Source: Corallococcus macrosporus DSM 14697
GTDB taxonomy: Bacteria > Myxococcota > Myxococcia > Myxococcales > Myxococcaceae
NCBI RefSeq assembly: GCF_002305895.1
Contig: NZ_CP022203.1
Location: 4,070,501-4,134,500 of the forward strand
Direction: 5' to 3'
DNA length: 64,000 nucleotides
Notes under the pieces: model-generated
Databases searched by the model: none
Seen by the model: the letters and a program-made list of their open reading frames with translations, nothing else
Told to the model about the DNA's origin: nothing
Position numbers and translations under genes: made by a program
Shown: one piece after another, positions 35,386 to 42,864 of the stretch
How positions within the stretch are numbered: position 1 is the stretch's first letter
Layout of the letters: the number at the start of each line of letters is the position of its first letter

Positions 35386-35535
35386 CTACTTAGCCTTTGC
35401 CCCTTTGGGGGCTGGCTTTTGGGGGGCGGCATTCTGAGGTGGCGATAGGTCTTCTTCGGCCTCAAACGCCGCATCAAGCTCGAATGCCGTGAAGTAGGTG
35501 CCAGAGCAGACCTTGGCCACAACGCCGCCCCCCTG
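35386..35535 (-). pseudogene. 3' fragment of secreted-protein gene split by IS element
   Basis: About 49 codons on the - strand ending in a Pro/Lys-rich tail and a TAG stop at 35386-35388. The frame continues from the IS end as TQGGGVVAKVCSGTYFTAFE. It fits as the end of the gene whose 5' part lies at 37216-37620, on the far side of the IS. Confidence 0.6.
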
Positions 35536-35553
35536 TGTCAGGGAAGTTGTCGC
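35536..35553 (+). repeat. Left terminal inverted repeat of IS3-family element
   Basis: 18 bases, matched by the complement of 37198-37215 with three mismatches; the inner nine bases (AGTTGTCGC) are identical. Confidence 0.7.
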
Positions 35554-35607
35554 CTCGGCTGACCGGCCGAGTTGACCACCCCCGGGGGCGAGTACAGGCA
35601 GGTAGCT

Positions 35608-36159
35608 GTGTCGTACACGGATGCATTCAAGGCGGAGATGGTGAAGCGGATGGTGGGGCCAGGCGCGGTGAGTGCTGCGGCGCTCGCCCGCCAGGTGGGA
35701 GTCTCGCAGCCGACGCTGTCGCAGTGGTTGCGCGAGGCGCGTAGGGTAGCGGCGATGACGCCGCCGCCCGAGGAGAAGAAGCCCGCTGGCCCGAAGAAGT
35801 GGACGCCCGAGGAGAAGCTGCGCGTGCTGGTGGTGGCCCAGGGGCTTGAGGGTGAGAAGTTGGGGGCGTTGCTGCGCCGCGAGGGGCTGCACGAGGCGCA
35901 GTTGAAGGAGTGGCGGCAGGTGGCTGCCGGGGCCCTGTCGGGCGAGTCCTCCGGGCCACTGACGGCCAGCCAGCGTCGCCGACTGGCCTCGTCGGAGAAG
36001 CGCGTGAAGGAGCTGGAGCGGGAGCTGCGGCGCAAGGAGAAGGCGCTGGCCGAGACGGCGGCGCTGCTGGTGCTCGAAAAAAAACTTCAGGGGATGGGCT
36101 GGGACGAGAAGTCCCCGGAAGACGAGGACGACGCAGTGGACGAGAGGCGCGAGAAATGA
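35608..36159 (+). CDS. IS3-family transposase OrfA (HTH protein)
   Basis: 183 residues from GTG 35608; a TTG at 35572 is an alternative. The first HTH_Tnp_1-type domain is clear: SYTDAFKAEMVKRMV and SAAALARQVGVSQPTLSQWL. A second HTH-like half and a Leu/Lys coiled coil (KRVKELERELRRKEKAL) follow, as in IS150-type OrfA. It overlaps OrfB by four bases (ATGA). An A8 run near the 3' end permits -1 slippage into OrfB. Confidence 0.85.
   Translation: MSYTDAFKAEMVKRMVGPGAVSAAALARQVGVSQPTLSQWLREARRVAAMTPPPEEKKPAGPKKWTPEEKLRVLVVAQGLEGEKLGALLRREGLHEAQLKEWRQVAAGALSGESSGPLTASQRRRLASSEKRVKELERELRRKEKALAETAALLVLEKKLQGMGWDEKSPEDEDDAVDERREK
36078..36084 (+). other. A AAA AAA slippery heptamer for -1 frameshift
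   Basis: The OrfA reading is GAA AAA AAA CTT, so A-AAA-AAA sits exactly in the register for -1 slippage. The -1 frame is open from 35910 through the OrfB stop at 37187, so slippage would yield the OrfAB transposase. This is the known expression mode of IS3 elements. Confidence 0.75.
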
Positions 36160-37187
36160 CGCTTGCCCTCGTCGACGAGGCGCTGGAGAAGGGCGTGAGG
36201 CTGGAGGCCGTCTGCGAGCGACTCGGGGTGACGTCTCGCACCGTCCAGCGCTGGAGGAAGCCCGAAACGGCCCAGGACGGCAGGTGCGGTCCGCATACCC
36301 GGCCCGCCAACCGGCTGTCGGAAGTGGAGAGACGCCGCATCCTGGCAGTGGCCAACAGCGAGGAGTTCCGCGACGTCTCGCCCAAGCAGATTGTGCCCCG
36401 GCTGGCCGACAGGGGCGAGTACGTGGCCAGCGAGGCGAGCATCTACCGGGTGCTGCGCGAGGCGGGGCAACTCACCCACCGAGGCTGCGCCAGGGCCCCC
36501 ACGCCCAGGCTCCGGGCCGAGCACCTGGCCACCGGGCCCAATCAGGTGTGGAGCTGGGACATCACCTACCTGAAGGGCCCGGTGAAGGGAGCCTTCCTCT
36601 ACCTGTACCTGGTGGTGGACGTCTTCAGCCGGCGCATCATGGGCTTCGCGGTACACGAGGAGGAGTCGTCCGAGCATGCCGCGGCCCTCATCCGCCGCTG
36701 CTGGCAGGAGGCGGGCTGTCCCGAGGGGCTGGTATTGCACTCGGACAACGGCGGCCCGATGAAGGGCGCCACGCTGCTGGCCACCCTGCAATGGCTGGGC
36801 GTGACGCCCTCCTTCAGCCGGCCCCGCGTCTCGGACGACAACGCCTTCTCCGAGGCTCTCTTCCGTACGCTGAAGTACCGCCCCAGCTTCCCGCGGCGCC
36901 CCTTCGCATCCGTCGAGGACGCGCACTGCTGGGTGACGCGCTTCGTGCATTGGTACAACACCGAGCACCTGCACTCCGCCATCCGCTTCGTCACGCCTGA
37001 CGACAGACACTTCAGTCGCGAGACGGCGCTGCTCGCCCGGCGCCATCAGGTGTACCAGCGCGCCCAAGCCCGTCATCCTGAGCGATGGAGCCGCCACACT
37101 CGAGACTGGACACCGGCAGGCCCGGTGCGCCTCAACCCCTCCCCGAACCCCACCCCGGCAGTGCAGGAGTTGAAGCGCATCGGTTGA
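36156..37187 (+). CDS. IS3-family transposase OrfB (DDE integrase)
   Basis: 343 residues from ATG 36156. HTH-like N-terminal region, then an rve integrase core with the three catalytic acids: Asp in SWDITYLKG, Asp in LHSDNGGPMKG and Glu in NAFSEALFRTLKYRP, followed by FVHWYNTEHLHSAI. The catalytic set is complete. The frame is open well upstream of the ATG, as expected for an OrfAB fusion made by -1 frameshifting. Confidence 0.92.
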   Translation: MTLALVDEALEKGVRLEAVCERLGVTSRTVQRWRKPETAQDGRCGPHTRPANRLSEVERRRILAVANSEEFRDVSPKQIVPRLADRGEYVASEASIYRVLREAGQLTHRGCARAPTPRLRAEHLATGPNQVWSWDITYLKGPVKGAFLYLYLVVDVFSRRIMGFAVHEEESSEHAAALIRRCWQEAGCPEGLVLHSDNGGPMKGATLLATLQWLGVTPSFSRPRVSDDNAFSEALFRTLKYRPSFPRRPFASVEDAHCWVTRFVHWYNTEHLHSAIRFVTPDDRHFSRETALLARRHQVYQRAQARHPERWSRHTRDWTPAGPVRLNPSPNPTPAVQELKRIG

Positions 37188-37197
37188 ACTCTCTCAC

Positions 37198-37215
37198 GCG
37201 ACAACTACCTTGACG
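37198..37215 (-). repeat. Right terminal inverted repeat of IS3-family element
   Basis: Complement reads CGTCAAGGTAGTTGTCGC, pairing with the left end at 15 of 18 positions. It starts 10 bases after the OrfB stop. Confidence 0.7.
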
Positions 37216-37620
37216 CTCACCGCCGCTGCCTCCGAGCATGACCCGTGTGAGAAGCGAGGCGGTGTGTTGAACCGTGTCGATGGATAAAAAGTCGCCTGCG
37301 TGCTTCCCTTGCACGAGGGTAAGCAGGGGAGGGATGTCGGCGTCCACGGTGAACGTAACAGCCTTGCTCTCGTCGCCGCTCGTCATGATGCACGGAACCG
37401 TTCGCGACTTTCGCCAGCATGCGAGCCTGTGCTTGGGCGCATCGACCACCTTTACCTGGCTGCCTCCCGGTCCTACTCCCAGAGCTTGGCAGTCCCGGAA
37501 GTCAATGTGGAAGTCCGGTCGCTCGTAGTCATCCGCCAGGACCACGGCTGGAAGCATGGCGACAGCTACCGCTGCGAGGCTTGATGCTCGTCCTGCAACG
37601 CCCTTGTTCCTTGTTCCCAT
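37216..37620 (-). pseudogene. 5' part of secreted-protein gene interrupted by IS3 element
   Basis: ATG 37620 has GGAGG about six bases upstream. Signal peptide of about 28 residues (ASSLAAVAVAMLPAVVLADD), then about 105 residues of a soluble domain with two Cys (AKHRLACWRKS-like region, TVPC), ending GGSGGE at the IS boundary. Past that point the frame reads IS sequence. The tail of the same gene is at 35386-35535, giving an original protein of roughly 180 residues. Family unknown. Confidence 0.65.
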
Positions 37621-37749
37621 TTCGCCTCCGAGTTTGGGGTCGACGCTAGGTCCCTTTGGAGGGGGGCGCCAGTGGGGAGGGCTAGATGGTGCTGTGGAGG
37701 GATTGGCCTGAGTAAACCAGCACGCTCGGGCCGCCCCTTCTGACGGCGC

Positions 37750-37866
37750 ATGAGCCCCACCATCGAGACCGCCGTCATCGCCTTGGCGGTCAGCCAGCTC
37801 CTCGTCCCACTCTTGCGGGGGCTCCTCGCGCGCCGGCAGGCGAAGCACGAGGCCGCCGCCGACTAG
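37750..37866 (+). CDS. Tiny single-helix membrane protein (phage-like)
   Basis: 38 residues from ATG 37750: one hydrophobic helix (IETAVIALAVSQLLVPLLRG) and a basic tail. It is followed 20 bases later by a coiled-coil ORF. The pair resembles the small membrane/coiled-coil genes near phage lysis cassettes, but no ribosome site is visible and the call is tentative. Confidence 0.35.
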   Translation: MSPTIETAVIALAVSQLLVPLLRGLLARRQAKHEAAAD

Positions 37867-37886
37867 GTGCCCCTCCGGTCCAGCGC

Positions 37887-38135
37887 ATGGAGTCCATTGC
37901 GGCCGACCTGCGCGACATCAAGGCGGAGCTGCGGATGGTGCGCGCGCACGACTCGGAGCTGCGCCTGGTGGAGCAGCGCCTGCGCACGCTGAAGGCATGG
38001 CAGGGAGAGGCGCGACCCCAGCTCGCCCAGGTGGCCAACCACGTCCACGTGCTGATGGAGGAGCGCAGCGCGCGTCAGCTCCAGCGCGCCGCCAACGCGA
38101 TCGTCACCCCGGACGGGGGATGCACGCGCCCATGA
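37887..38135 (+). CDS. Small coiled-coil protein (phage-like)
   Basis: 82 residues from ATG 37887. Residues 1-70 form a charged coiled coil (ADLRDIKAELRMVRAHDSEL). The size and pattern recall XhlA-type or other phage-lysis accessory proteins, without a firm match. Together with the preceding tiny membrane ORF it may be a prophage remnant. Confidence 0.4.
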   Translation: MESIAADLRDIKAELRMVRAHDSELRLVEQRLRTLKAWQGEARPQLAQVANHVHVLMEERSARQLQRAANAIVTPDGGCTRP

Positions 38136-38161
38136 GTATAGGTCCTGCTGGCCACTGTAGG

Positions 38162-39040
38162 TTATCGGCCCTGGGTGAAGGGGCGCAAACCCTGTGCTTC
38201 CTTGTGCCAGGGGCCAGTCGGCGAAGCTTTGCTTCGGCAGATGGCACTCTCCCGGTATTTCATCGGAACAAGGATGTGTTTAGACGCCATTTCCAGGTCT
38301 TTCGTTCCATTGCCCTGAATTACGAATGCGAGAGCATCGGGGGAGAGTGAGAAGCTCGCGACGAGTCCTACGTCGTTCTCTTCCCATTCGACTACAGGGG
38401 CTTCGGACGTCGGGAACTCGCTCAGGCCGAGATAGTTGAGGAGGGCTGTTGCCTCGTTGTCGCTACGTTGAAACACGCGCACAGTTCCTTCGTACCACCC
38501 TTGCATGGGAACGGCATCAGTGTTCGCAAGTGCGGCGAGGTTGGCGCGTACAAAGACGGCAGGAAACTGGGGTTTGAAAAACTGGCCCACTTCTGCCCGA
38601 CCCCTGGGAGTCTGTGCGCGTGCGAGGAGTCGCTGGATAAATTCAGCATTTTCTGCCACGTATGCGCCGACACCTTCCTCGCCCGTCTGAAGTGAGCTTG
38701 GGCTCCGAGCAGTGAACATCTGCATGAGCCACCTGACCTTATCGCCGCTAGACGCGTCTAGCGGTCCCGTTCGGGCGCCGGCGAGCTTTACGATTGATTG
38801 AATCCTGCCGTCGACAGCTCTTGCCAGGAGTGACTCAACACCATGCTCGGTCAATCCATTGGCGCTGGTGCGCTCCGGGAGCCGGTTGATGTCCTCTTGA
38901 TGACAGATGGCTCTCGGAGTTTTGAATTCATGAAGCAGCCTCAGTGCATTAGCACTGCCTTTGCGAACGTACCGAATTAGATGCCCGTCGTTGTTGCACC
39001 ATTGGCGAAGGTAGGCTTGGGGGGCGAAGTGGTGGTTCAT
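38162..39040 (-). CDS. DUF4238-type protein
   Basis: 292 residues from ATG 39040; a TTG eight codons upstream is an alternative. The N-terminus NHHFAPQAYLRQW matches the HHFxPQxYLRxF signature that opens DUF4238 proteins, a family of unknown function found sporadically and often on islands. The gene is visibly less GC-rich than its neighbours and has AT-ending codons unusual for this genome, consistent with transfer. No membrane segment or catalytic motif is evident. Confidence 0.65.
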   Translation of the reverse strand: MNHHFAPQAYLRQWCNNDGHLIRYVRKGSANALRLLHEFKTPRAICHQEDINRLPERTSANGLTEHGVESLLARAVDGRIQSIVKLAGARTGPLDASSGDKVRWLMQMFTARSPSSLQTGEEGVGAYVAENAEFIQRLLARAQTPRGRAEVGQFFKPQFPAVFVRANLAALANTDAVPMQGWYEGTVRVFQRSDNEATALLNYLGLSEFPTSEAPVVEWEENDVGLVASFSLSPDALAFVIQGNGTKDLEMASKHILVPMKYRESAICRSKASPTGPWHKEAQGLRPFTQGR

Positions 39041-39559
39041 TTCGATATCGTACCAGTTGGGCAATGACCTGAGCTGGATGTCCCGGCTTTGAAGGTCTTC
39101 TCATCCGAGGTTTGTTCTCGGAGCTCGCTTGCTTGGCCGCTCGCAGGGGCTGGTCAAGTCCCGAATCGTGCGTAGTTGGTCGGGAGGGGGGCGGGAGAGG
39201 CAGGCCTGATGCGTTCTCGGGTGTCTGCGAATTCGTGAGGAGGCCGCGTGAGAGGGAGGCTCGGTGCGGCAAAGCTTTGCCGTTCTGCGTATTCCGGCGA
39301 AGGTGAGCACCCATTCCAGCTCAAGCCGAGCAGCCGTTCCGGCCATGGCGAGCAGTCGGAGCGTCAGCGACGCTGGGACGTTCGTTCACTTCACCTGCTT
39401 ACGCGCCTTCGTCAAATTCGCGTCCGCCTTGCGGATGGAGTCCCCGGCTGTTGCCGCGCACGCTCTTTGATGGTTCCACGGCGTTCCACGGACCGGCTCG
39501 TTGATGGGCACCTTCAGGAAGCCCGCGAAACCACTGGCGTCCATCGCGAGCGTGCGCGA
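39041..39559. other. Gene-free stretch in accessory region
   Basis: About 520 bases without a supportable gene. A 93-codon frame on the - strand (39386-39667) has no recognisable content or ribosome site and probably belongs to decayed DNA next to the IS30-like remnant. Confidence 0.4.
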
Positions 39560-39830
39560 CTGGGTGTCACCGCAGATGATGGGCACGTCTTGCGGTGATT
39601 CCCCTTGGGGAATCGACGGTTGGTGTCCCTCCGGCGAGCGTGCGTGAGCGTGCCTGTTGCTGAGCACGGTGGTTGAGGGAGACCGGCCGGATTTCGGACC
39701 GACTTGATGATGGGGAGCAGTAGATGGAGAAGTCGGTCGCCATTGCGAGCTGTCGGTGCCTCGCCAGTTCCGTTTCGCGGTCCCATGTCAGAGAGCGCAG
39801 CAACTCGGCCGACGCGTGGTGGGTATGGGG
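39560..39830 (-). pseudogene. Decayed IS30-family transposase fragment
   Basis: On the - strand the segment LLRSLTWDRETELARHR followed by ATDFSIY matches the IS30 core in which SLTWDRGxELAxH and ATDxxVYF carry a catalytic Asp region. After it the frame shifts; in another frame TNRRFPKGNH resembles the conserved NGLLRQYFPKGT block. No full frame remains and no ends were found, so this is a remnant. Confidence 0.5.
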
Positions 39831-39983
39831 CTTTAGGAACGGTTCTGCCAGGCCGCTGCCCGCCTGCTGGAGCAGGCTCTATTCGAGGGACATCCCCAGG
39901 TCGCGTGACGCATCCGGCGGGGCGGCTGAACGCGGCTGCTCCGACGGGGCTGCCGGCATCTCCGTCGGCGACTCCTCGCGCGA

Positions 39984-40403
39984 CTACTCCTGCACCGCGA
40001 GGATGCGCCAGCCGTTCACGTCAACCGCATAGGTGGCGCCCACGTCCAGGATGGGGGCCGTGGCGATGTCGCATGCATCCGGGTTCGGGATAATGCTGAC
40101 GAGCACGACGCCCGGCGAGGCGGGGGCCGCAGCGACCACGTAGGACTCGCGGCGGTTGAGGCACTCGTAGAGCGGCGAGGCATCGCTGGGCAGCTTCCGG
40201 TCCCATGGGAGGTAGTCCTCCATGGCGAGCTGGATGGCGCGCAGGGTGGTTCCGTTGATGACCTGCCTTCCCTCAGTCGGAAACGCGAGCGGGATTTCGA
40301 CGGCGGCAGCCACTTCCGGCGGGGCGTGGACCGGGCGTGGCGGCTTCTGGAACAGGGCACATGCCGGGAGGATGCAGAGTAGGGGCAGCAGAACGCGCTT
40401 CAT
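39984..40403 (-). CDS. Lipoprotein of unknown function
   Basis: 139 residues from ATG 40403, with GGAGG about five bases upstream. Signal peptide and lipobox ending LPAC (about residue 15). The mature part has a Pro-rich start and a small mixed domain with a Cys pair (LYECLNRRE, PNPDACDIA). It follows the JAMM-type lipoprotein gene by about 50 bases on the same strand, so the two may form an operon. Confidence 0.65.
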   Translation of the reverse strand: MKRVLLPLLCILPACALFQKPPRPVHAPPEVAAAVEIPLAFPTEGRQVINGTTLRAIQLAMEDYLPWDRKLPSDASPLYECLNRRESYVVAAAPASPGVVLVSIIPNPDACDIATAPILDVGATYAVDVNGWRILAVQE

Positions 40404-40454
40404 GGGGCCTCCGTGCGGGCCACGAATCCGAATGTGCATCGACACGCTCAGCCC

Positions 40455-41084
40455 TCAGTCATCCACGTCAGTGACGAACCCGAGGCCCTTGTCCTCGTGC
40501 TTGATGATGCCCACCAACTTCCAGCGATTGCGTTGTCGGAGGTAGACCTCTCCGGGTTGTTCGCTATCAGGATTCGGCACCAGTTTGGTGATGGTGCAGG
40601 CGCGGTCAAACTGGATGCGGATGGTCCAGATTTGCGTTTGGGCGAGGCGGTCGGTGGGGGTCATCCCCGATGGGGACCACGGATGGCTGTGGAAGTCCGC
40701 GAGCACGACCGCTCGCCATCTGGAGTCGGCGACATACCGGGGCGGGATGCACGTCTTTTTCTTCGACGGGCCTACGGGGACTGGCTCACTCAGCGGGGAG
40801 GGCATGCTGGCGTAGTAGATGCCGTCTCCCAGCGAGTAGATGGCGCCGCAGTACTCTTGCCCATAGTCGCGATCCGTTGCGCGCGGCAGCTCCATGACGG
40901 CAGGGCAGAGTTGGTCGATGACCTCGTCCACGTCGGTTGACGGGGTGATGGCTTCCCACGGGCCCCGCACGTGGACGTGTTGCCCCGAACGCCAGTAATC
41001 CCGGATGGTGCTCGGCTCGGGTGCAGCGGCACAGCCTAGGATGAGGCTGAGCGCTGCTGTGCGGCACACCAGCACTGCCGGCAT
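40455..41084 (-). CDS. Lipoprotein with JAMM (JAB/MPN) metalloprotease signature
   Basis: 209 residues. Signal peptide with lipobox ending ILGC (about residue 18). The zinc-protease motif HxH-x7-S-xx-D is present as His132-Ser-His134, seven residues, Thr142, two residues, Asp145 (HSHPWSPSGMTPTD), with Thr replacing the usual Ser. A candidate catalytic Glu is Glu77 in YGQEYCGAIY. JAMM enzymes cleave isopeptide or peptide bonds. A secreted lipid-anchored form is unusual; phage tail and toxin systems also use the fold. Activity is inferred only. Confidence 0.6.
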   Translation of the reverse strand: MPAVLVCRTAALSLILGCAAAPEPSTIRDYWRSGQHVHVRGPWEAITPSTDVDEVIDQLCPAVMELPRATDRDYGQEYCGAIYSLGDGIYYASMPSPLSEPVPVGPSKKKTCIPPRYVADSRWRAVVLADFHSHPWSPSGMTPTDRLAQTQIWTIRIQFDRACTITKLVPNPDSEQPGEVYLRQRNRWKLVGIIKHEDKGLGFVTDVDD

Positions 41085-41422
41085 GGACTCCCCCTGTCCC
41101 GAAAATCAGGAATCGTAGTTCGAGGAGAGGGTGTGATGCGGCACTTCCTGTGCACGGTGCCAGCGTCGTAGTTCACTTCCCAGCACTCACCAGCCTTGTC
41201 GAGGCGGCGGAACTTCAGGGTGAACTCGGCCGGCAACAGGCTCCAGCGGGCCGGGGTGGATGGCGCTGCGCCACAGCCGCCTCGGGTATCAGCAGGCTGT
41301 TCAGCGGTGAGGCTCGGTGGGTGTCTGGCTTTGCCTCTACGCCACAACAGCGCCACAACGGCAGCACAACGTGGACGCACCCATCCGCCGAAAATCCCCA
41401 GGCGGGACGGAAGCTTGGGCAG
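41085..41422. other. Gene-free stretch beside tRNA-Arg
   Basis: About 340 bases with open frames on both strands but none with a start site or recognised content. Its place at the 3' side of a tRNA gene is where an integrase gene or attachment site would be expected; neither was recognised. Confidence 0.4.
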
Positions 41423-41496
41423 TGACCCCGACAGGAATCGAACCTGTGGCCTGCGGTTTAGGAAACCGCCGCTCTATCCAACTGAGCTACGGGGTC
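41423..41496 (-). tRNA. tRNA-Arg (anticodon CCT)
   Basis: A 74-base cloverleaf on the - strand: acceptor GACCCCG/CGGGGTC, D arm GCTC...GAGC, anticodon stem GCGGT/ACCGC with loop TTCCTAA (anticodon CCT, codon AGG), T arm with GTTCGATTC. CCA is not encoded. Its 3' end faces the accessory region, the usual orientation for an integration target. Confidence 0.96.
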
Positions 41497-41656
41497 GTGC
41501 TCTCAAGTCACCACGCTTTCCAGAGGAGCCCCCCGGAAAGGTCCAGCCATGCGCCCCCAGGGGGGCTCATGCCCAACGGCGTGCGTTATAGCAGGCGGCC
41601 CGGCGCGCGCAACGCGCCAGCGCATCCTCCGCCCTCTCGGGCCCCTGCCAGTCGCT

Positions 41657-42685
41657 CTACCGGGGCGCGGGGACGTCCCGGAACCGGACCATGCGGCCCC
41701 GCTCCCCGTCCCAGACGTTCAGCCGCAGACAGGCCAGCACGTCCCGCGGGTGCAGGGTGGTGGTGCGGGGATGCTGCAGCTCCGGGATGGCCGCCATGGC
41801 CTCCGGCAGCCGGTAGAAGGGGATGCGCGGGTTCAGGTGGTGGACGTGGTGGTAGCCGATGTTCCCGGTGAACCACGCCATGACGGGGCCCGTGGCCAGG
41901 TAGCTCGATGCCTCCAGGGCCGCGCTGGCGTGCGTCCAGTCCTCGTCCTCGCGCAGGGCGACGTCCGGGAAGTTGTGCTGGGAGAAGAAGAGGTACGCCC
42001 CCAACGCGTAGCCGATGGACAGCGGCAGCACCATCGCCGTGAGGTAGACGCCCAGGCCCCCGAAGGAGAACACCGCCACACTGATGGCCACGTGCAGGAG
42101 CACCGCGAAGCCCGCGCTCCAGTAGCGCAGCGGGTGCCGCACGAAGGGCACGATGCACAGCCCGCTCAGGAACGCGAGCGGGTACGCGAACACCATCACC
42201 ACCGGGTGCCGCTCCACCACGTAGGCCAGCCGCTCCAGCGCCGTGGCCTCACGCCACTGCTGCGCCGTCCACGTGGTGAACGTGCCGGACGCGGACGCAG
42301 CCAGCCGCGCCGTGTTCGCATGATGGTGGTTGTGCGTCTCGCTCCAGACTCGCGGCGGCGTGAGCAGCAGCACCGCATGGACATTGAACAGCCCCCGAGC
42401 CAGCCGCGAGCCCGACAGCAGCGAACCGTGCAGGTAGTCGTGCACCAGGATGAAGGAGCGGATCAACACCAGCGCCTGCACCACGCTGCCTACGACACGC
42501 AGGGGCCACCACGGGGGCAGGGTGGCGAGCGCCACGGCGCCCAGCAAGGCCAGGAAGGTGGTGCCCACCTCCCACCAACTCCGCCGCGCGTCCTGCGCGG
42601 CGAAGGGCCGTGTGCGGGCGATGAGCTGCCGCTCTGCGTCTCGGGAGAGTGACGTGAAGGCGCTGCTGCGGGTCGCGGAGTCCAT
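41657..42685 (-). CDS. Membrane fatty acid desaturase
   Basis: 342 residues. Histidine boxes are HDYLH (first), HNHHH (second) and HHVHH (third, in GYHHVHHLNPRIPFY), with membrane segments around about 45-100 and 165-235. Plant/cyanobacterial omega-type desaturases share HxxxH, HxxHH and HxxHH. It is only distantly like the desaturase at 3855-4946. Isolated, with no lipid gene next to it; acyl specificity is unknown. The start at 42685 lacks a normal ribosome site. Confidence 0.86.
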   Translation of the reverse strand: MDSATRSSAFTSLSRDAERQLIARTRPFAAQDARRSWWEVGTTFLALLGAVALATLPPWWPLRVVGSVVQALVLIRSFILVHDYLHGSLLSGSRLARGLFNVHAVLLLTPPRVWSETHNHHHANTARLAASASGTFTTWTAQQWREATALERLAYVVERHPVVMVFAYPLAFLSGLCIVPFVRHPLRYWSAGFAVLLHVAISVAVFSFGGLGVYLTAMVLPLSIGYALGAYLFFSQHNFPDVALREDEDWTHASAALEASSYLATGPVMAWFTGNIGYHHVHHLNPRIPFYRLPEAMAAIPELQHPRTTTLHPRDVLACLRLNVWDGERGRMVRFRDVPAPR

Positions 42686-42864
42686 TCGGAGGTCCAGGGC
42701 TGGCGCGGCGGCAGCCGCCGCCGATTCGAGTCCCTGGCACCATGCCCGCCCACTGTCACGCGACCGTCATGGGCGGCGCTATTGGCGAACGCCGCCCATG
42801 GAGGCTGGATGCCGCATCGCGTCGCTGTCCCGCCGGCCCAACACGGCCCGCGAGGCAGGTCACG

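Larger units (their letters stand above)
35536..37215 (+). mobile_element. IS3-family insertion sequence
   Basis: About 1.68 kb. The ends are imperfect inverted repeats, TGTCAGGGAAGTTGTCGC (35536-35553) and the complement of 37198-37215, matching at 15 of 18 positions. It carries two overlapping frames, an HTH OrfA and a DDE integrase OrfB, with an A-run slippage site. No target duplication could be fixed, so the outer limits may be off by a few bases. The element interrupts a secreted-protein gene. Both frames look intact, so it may be active. Confidence 0.82.

Noticed and set aside
33730-35400. Left attachment repeat matching the tRNA-Arg 3' end
   Set aside because: No copy of the tRNA end (such as GACAGGAATCGAAC) was seen at the left of the island, so no att pair is claimed.
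41196-41591. Open frames reading through the tRNA-Arg region
   Set aside because: The translated part (GIEPVACGLGNRRS-like) is the well-known false peptide produced by translating a tRNA gene.
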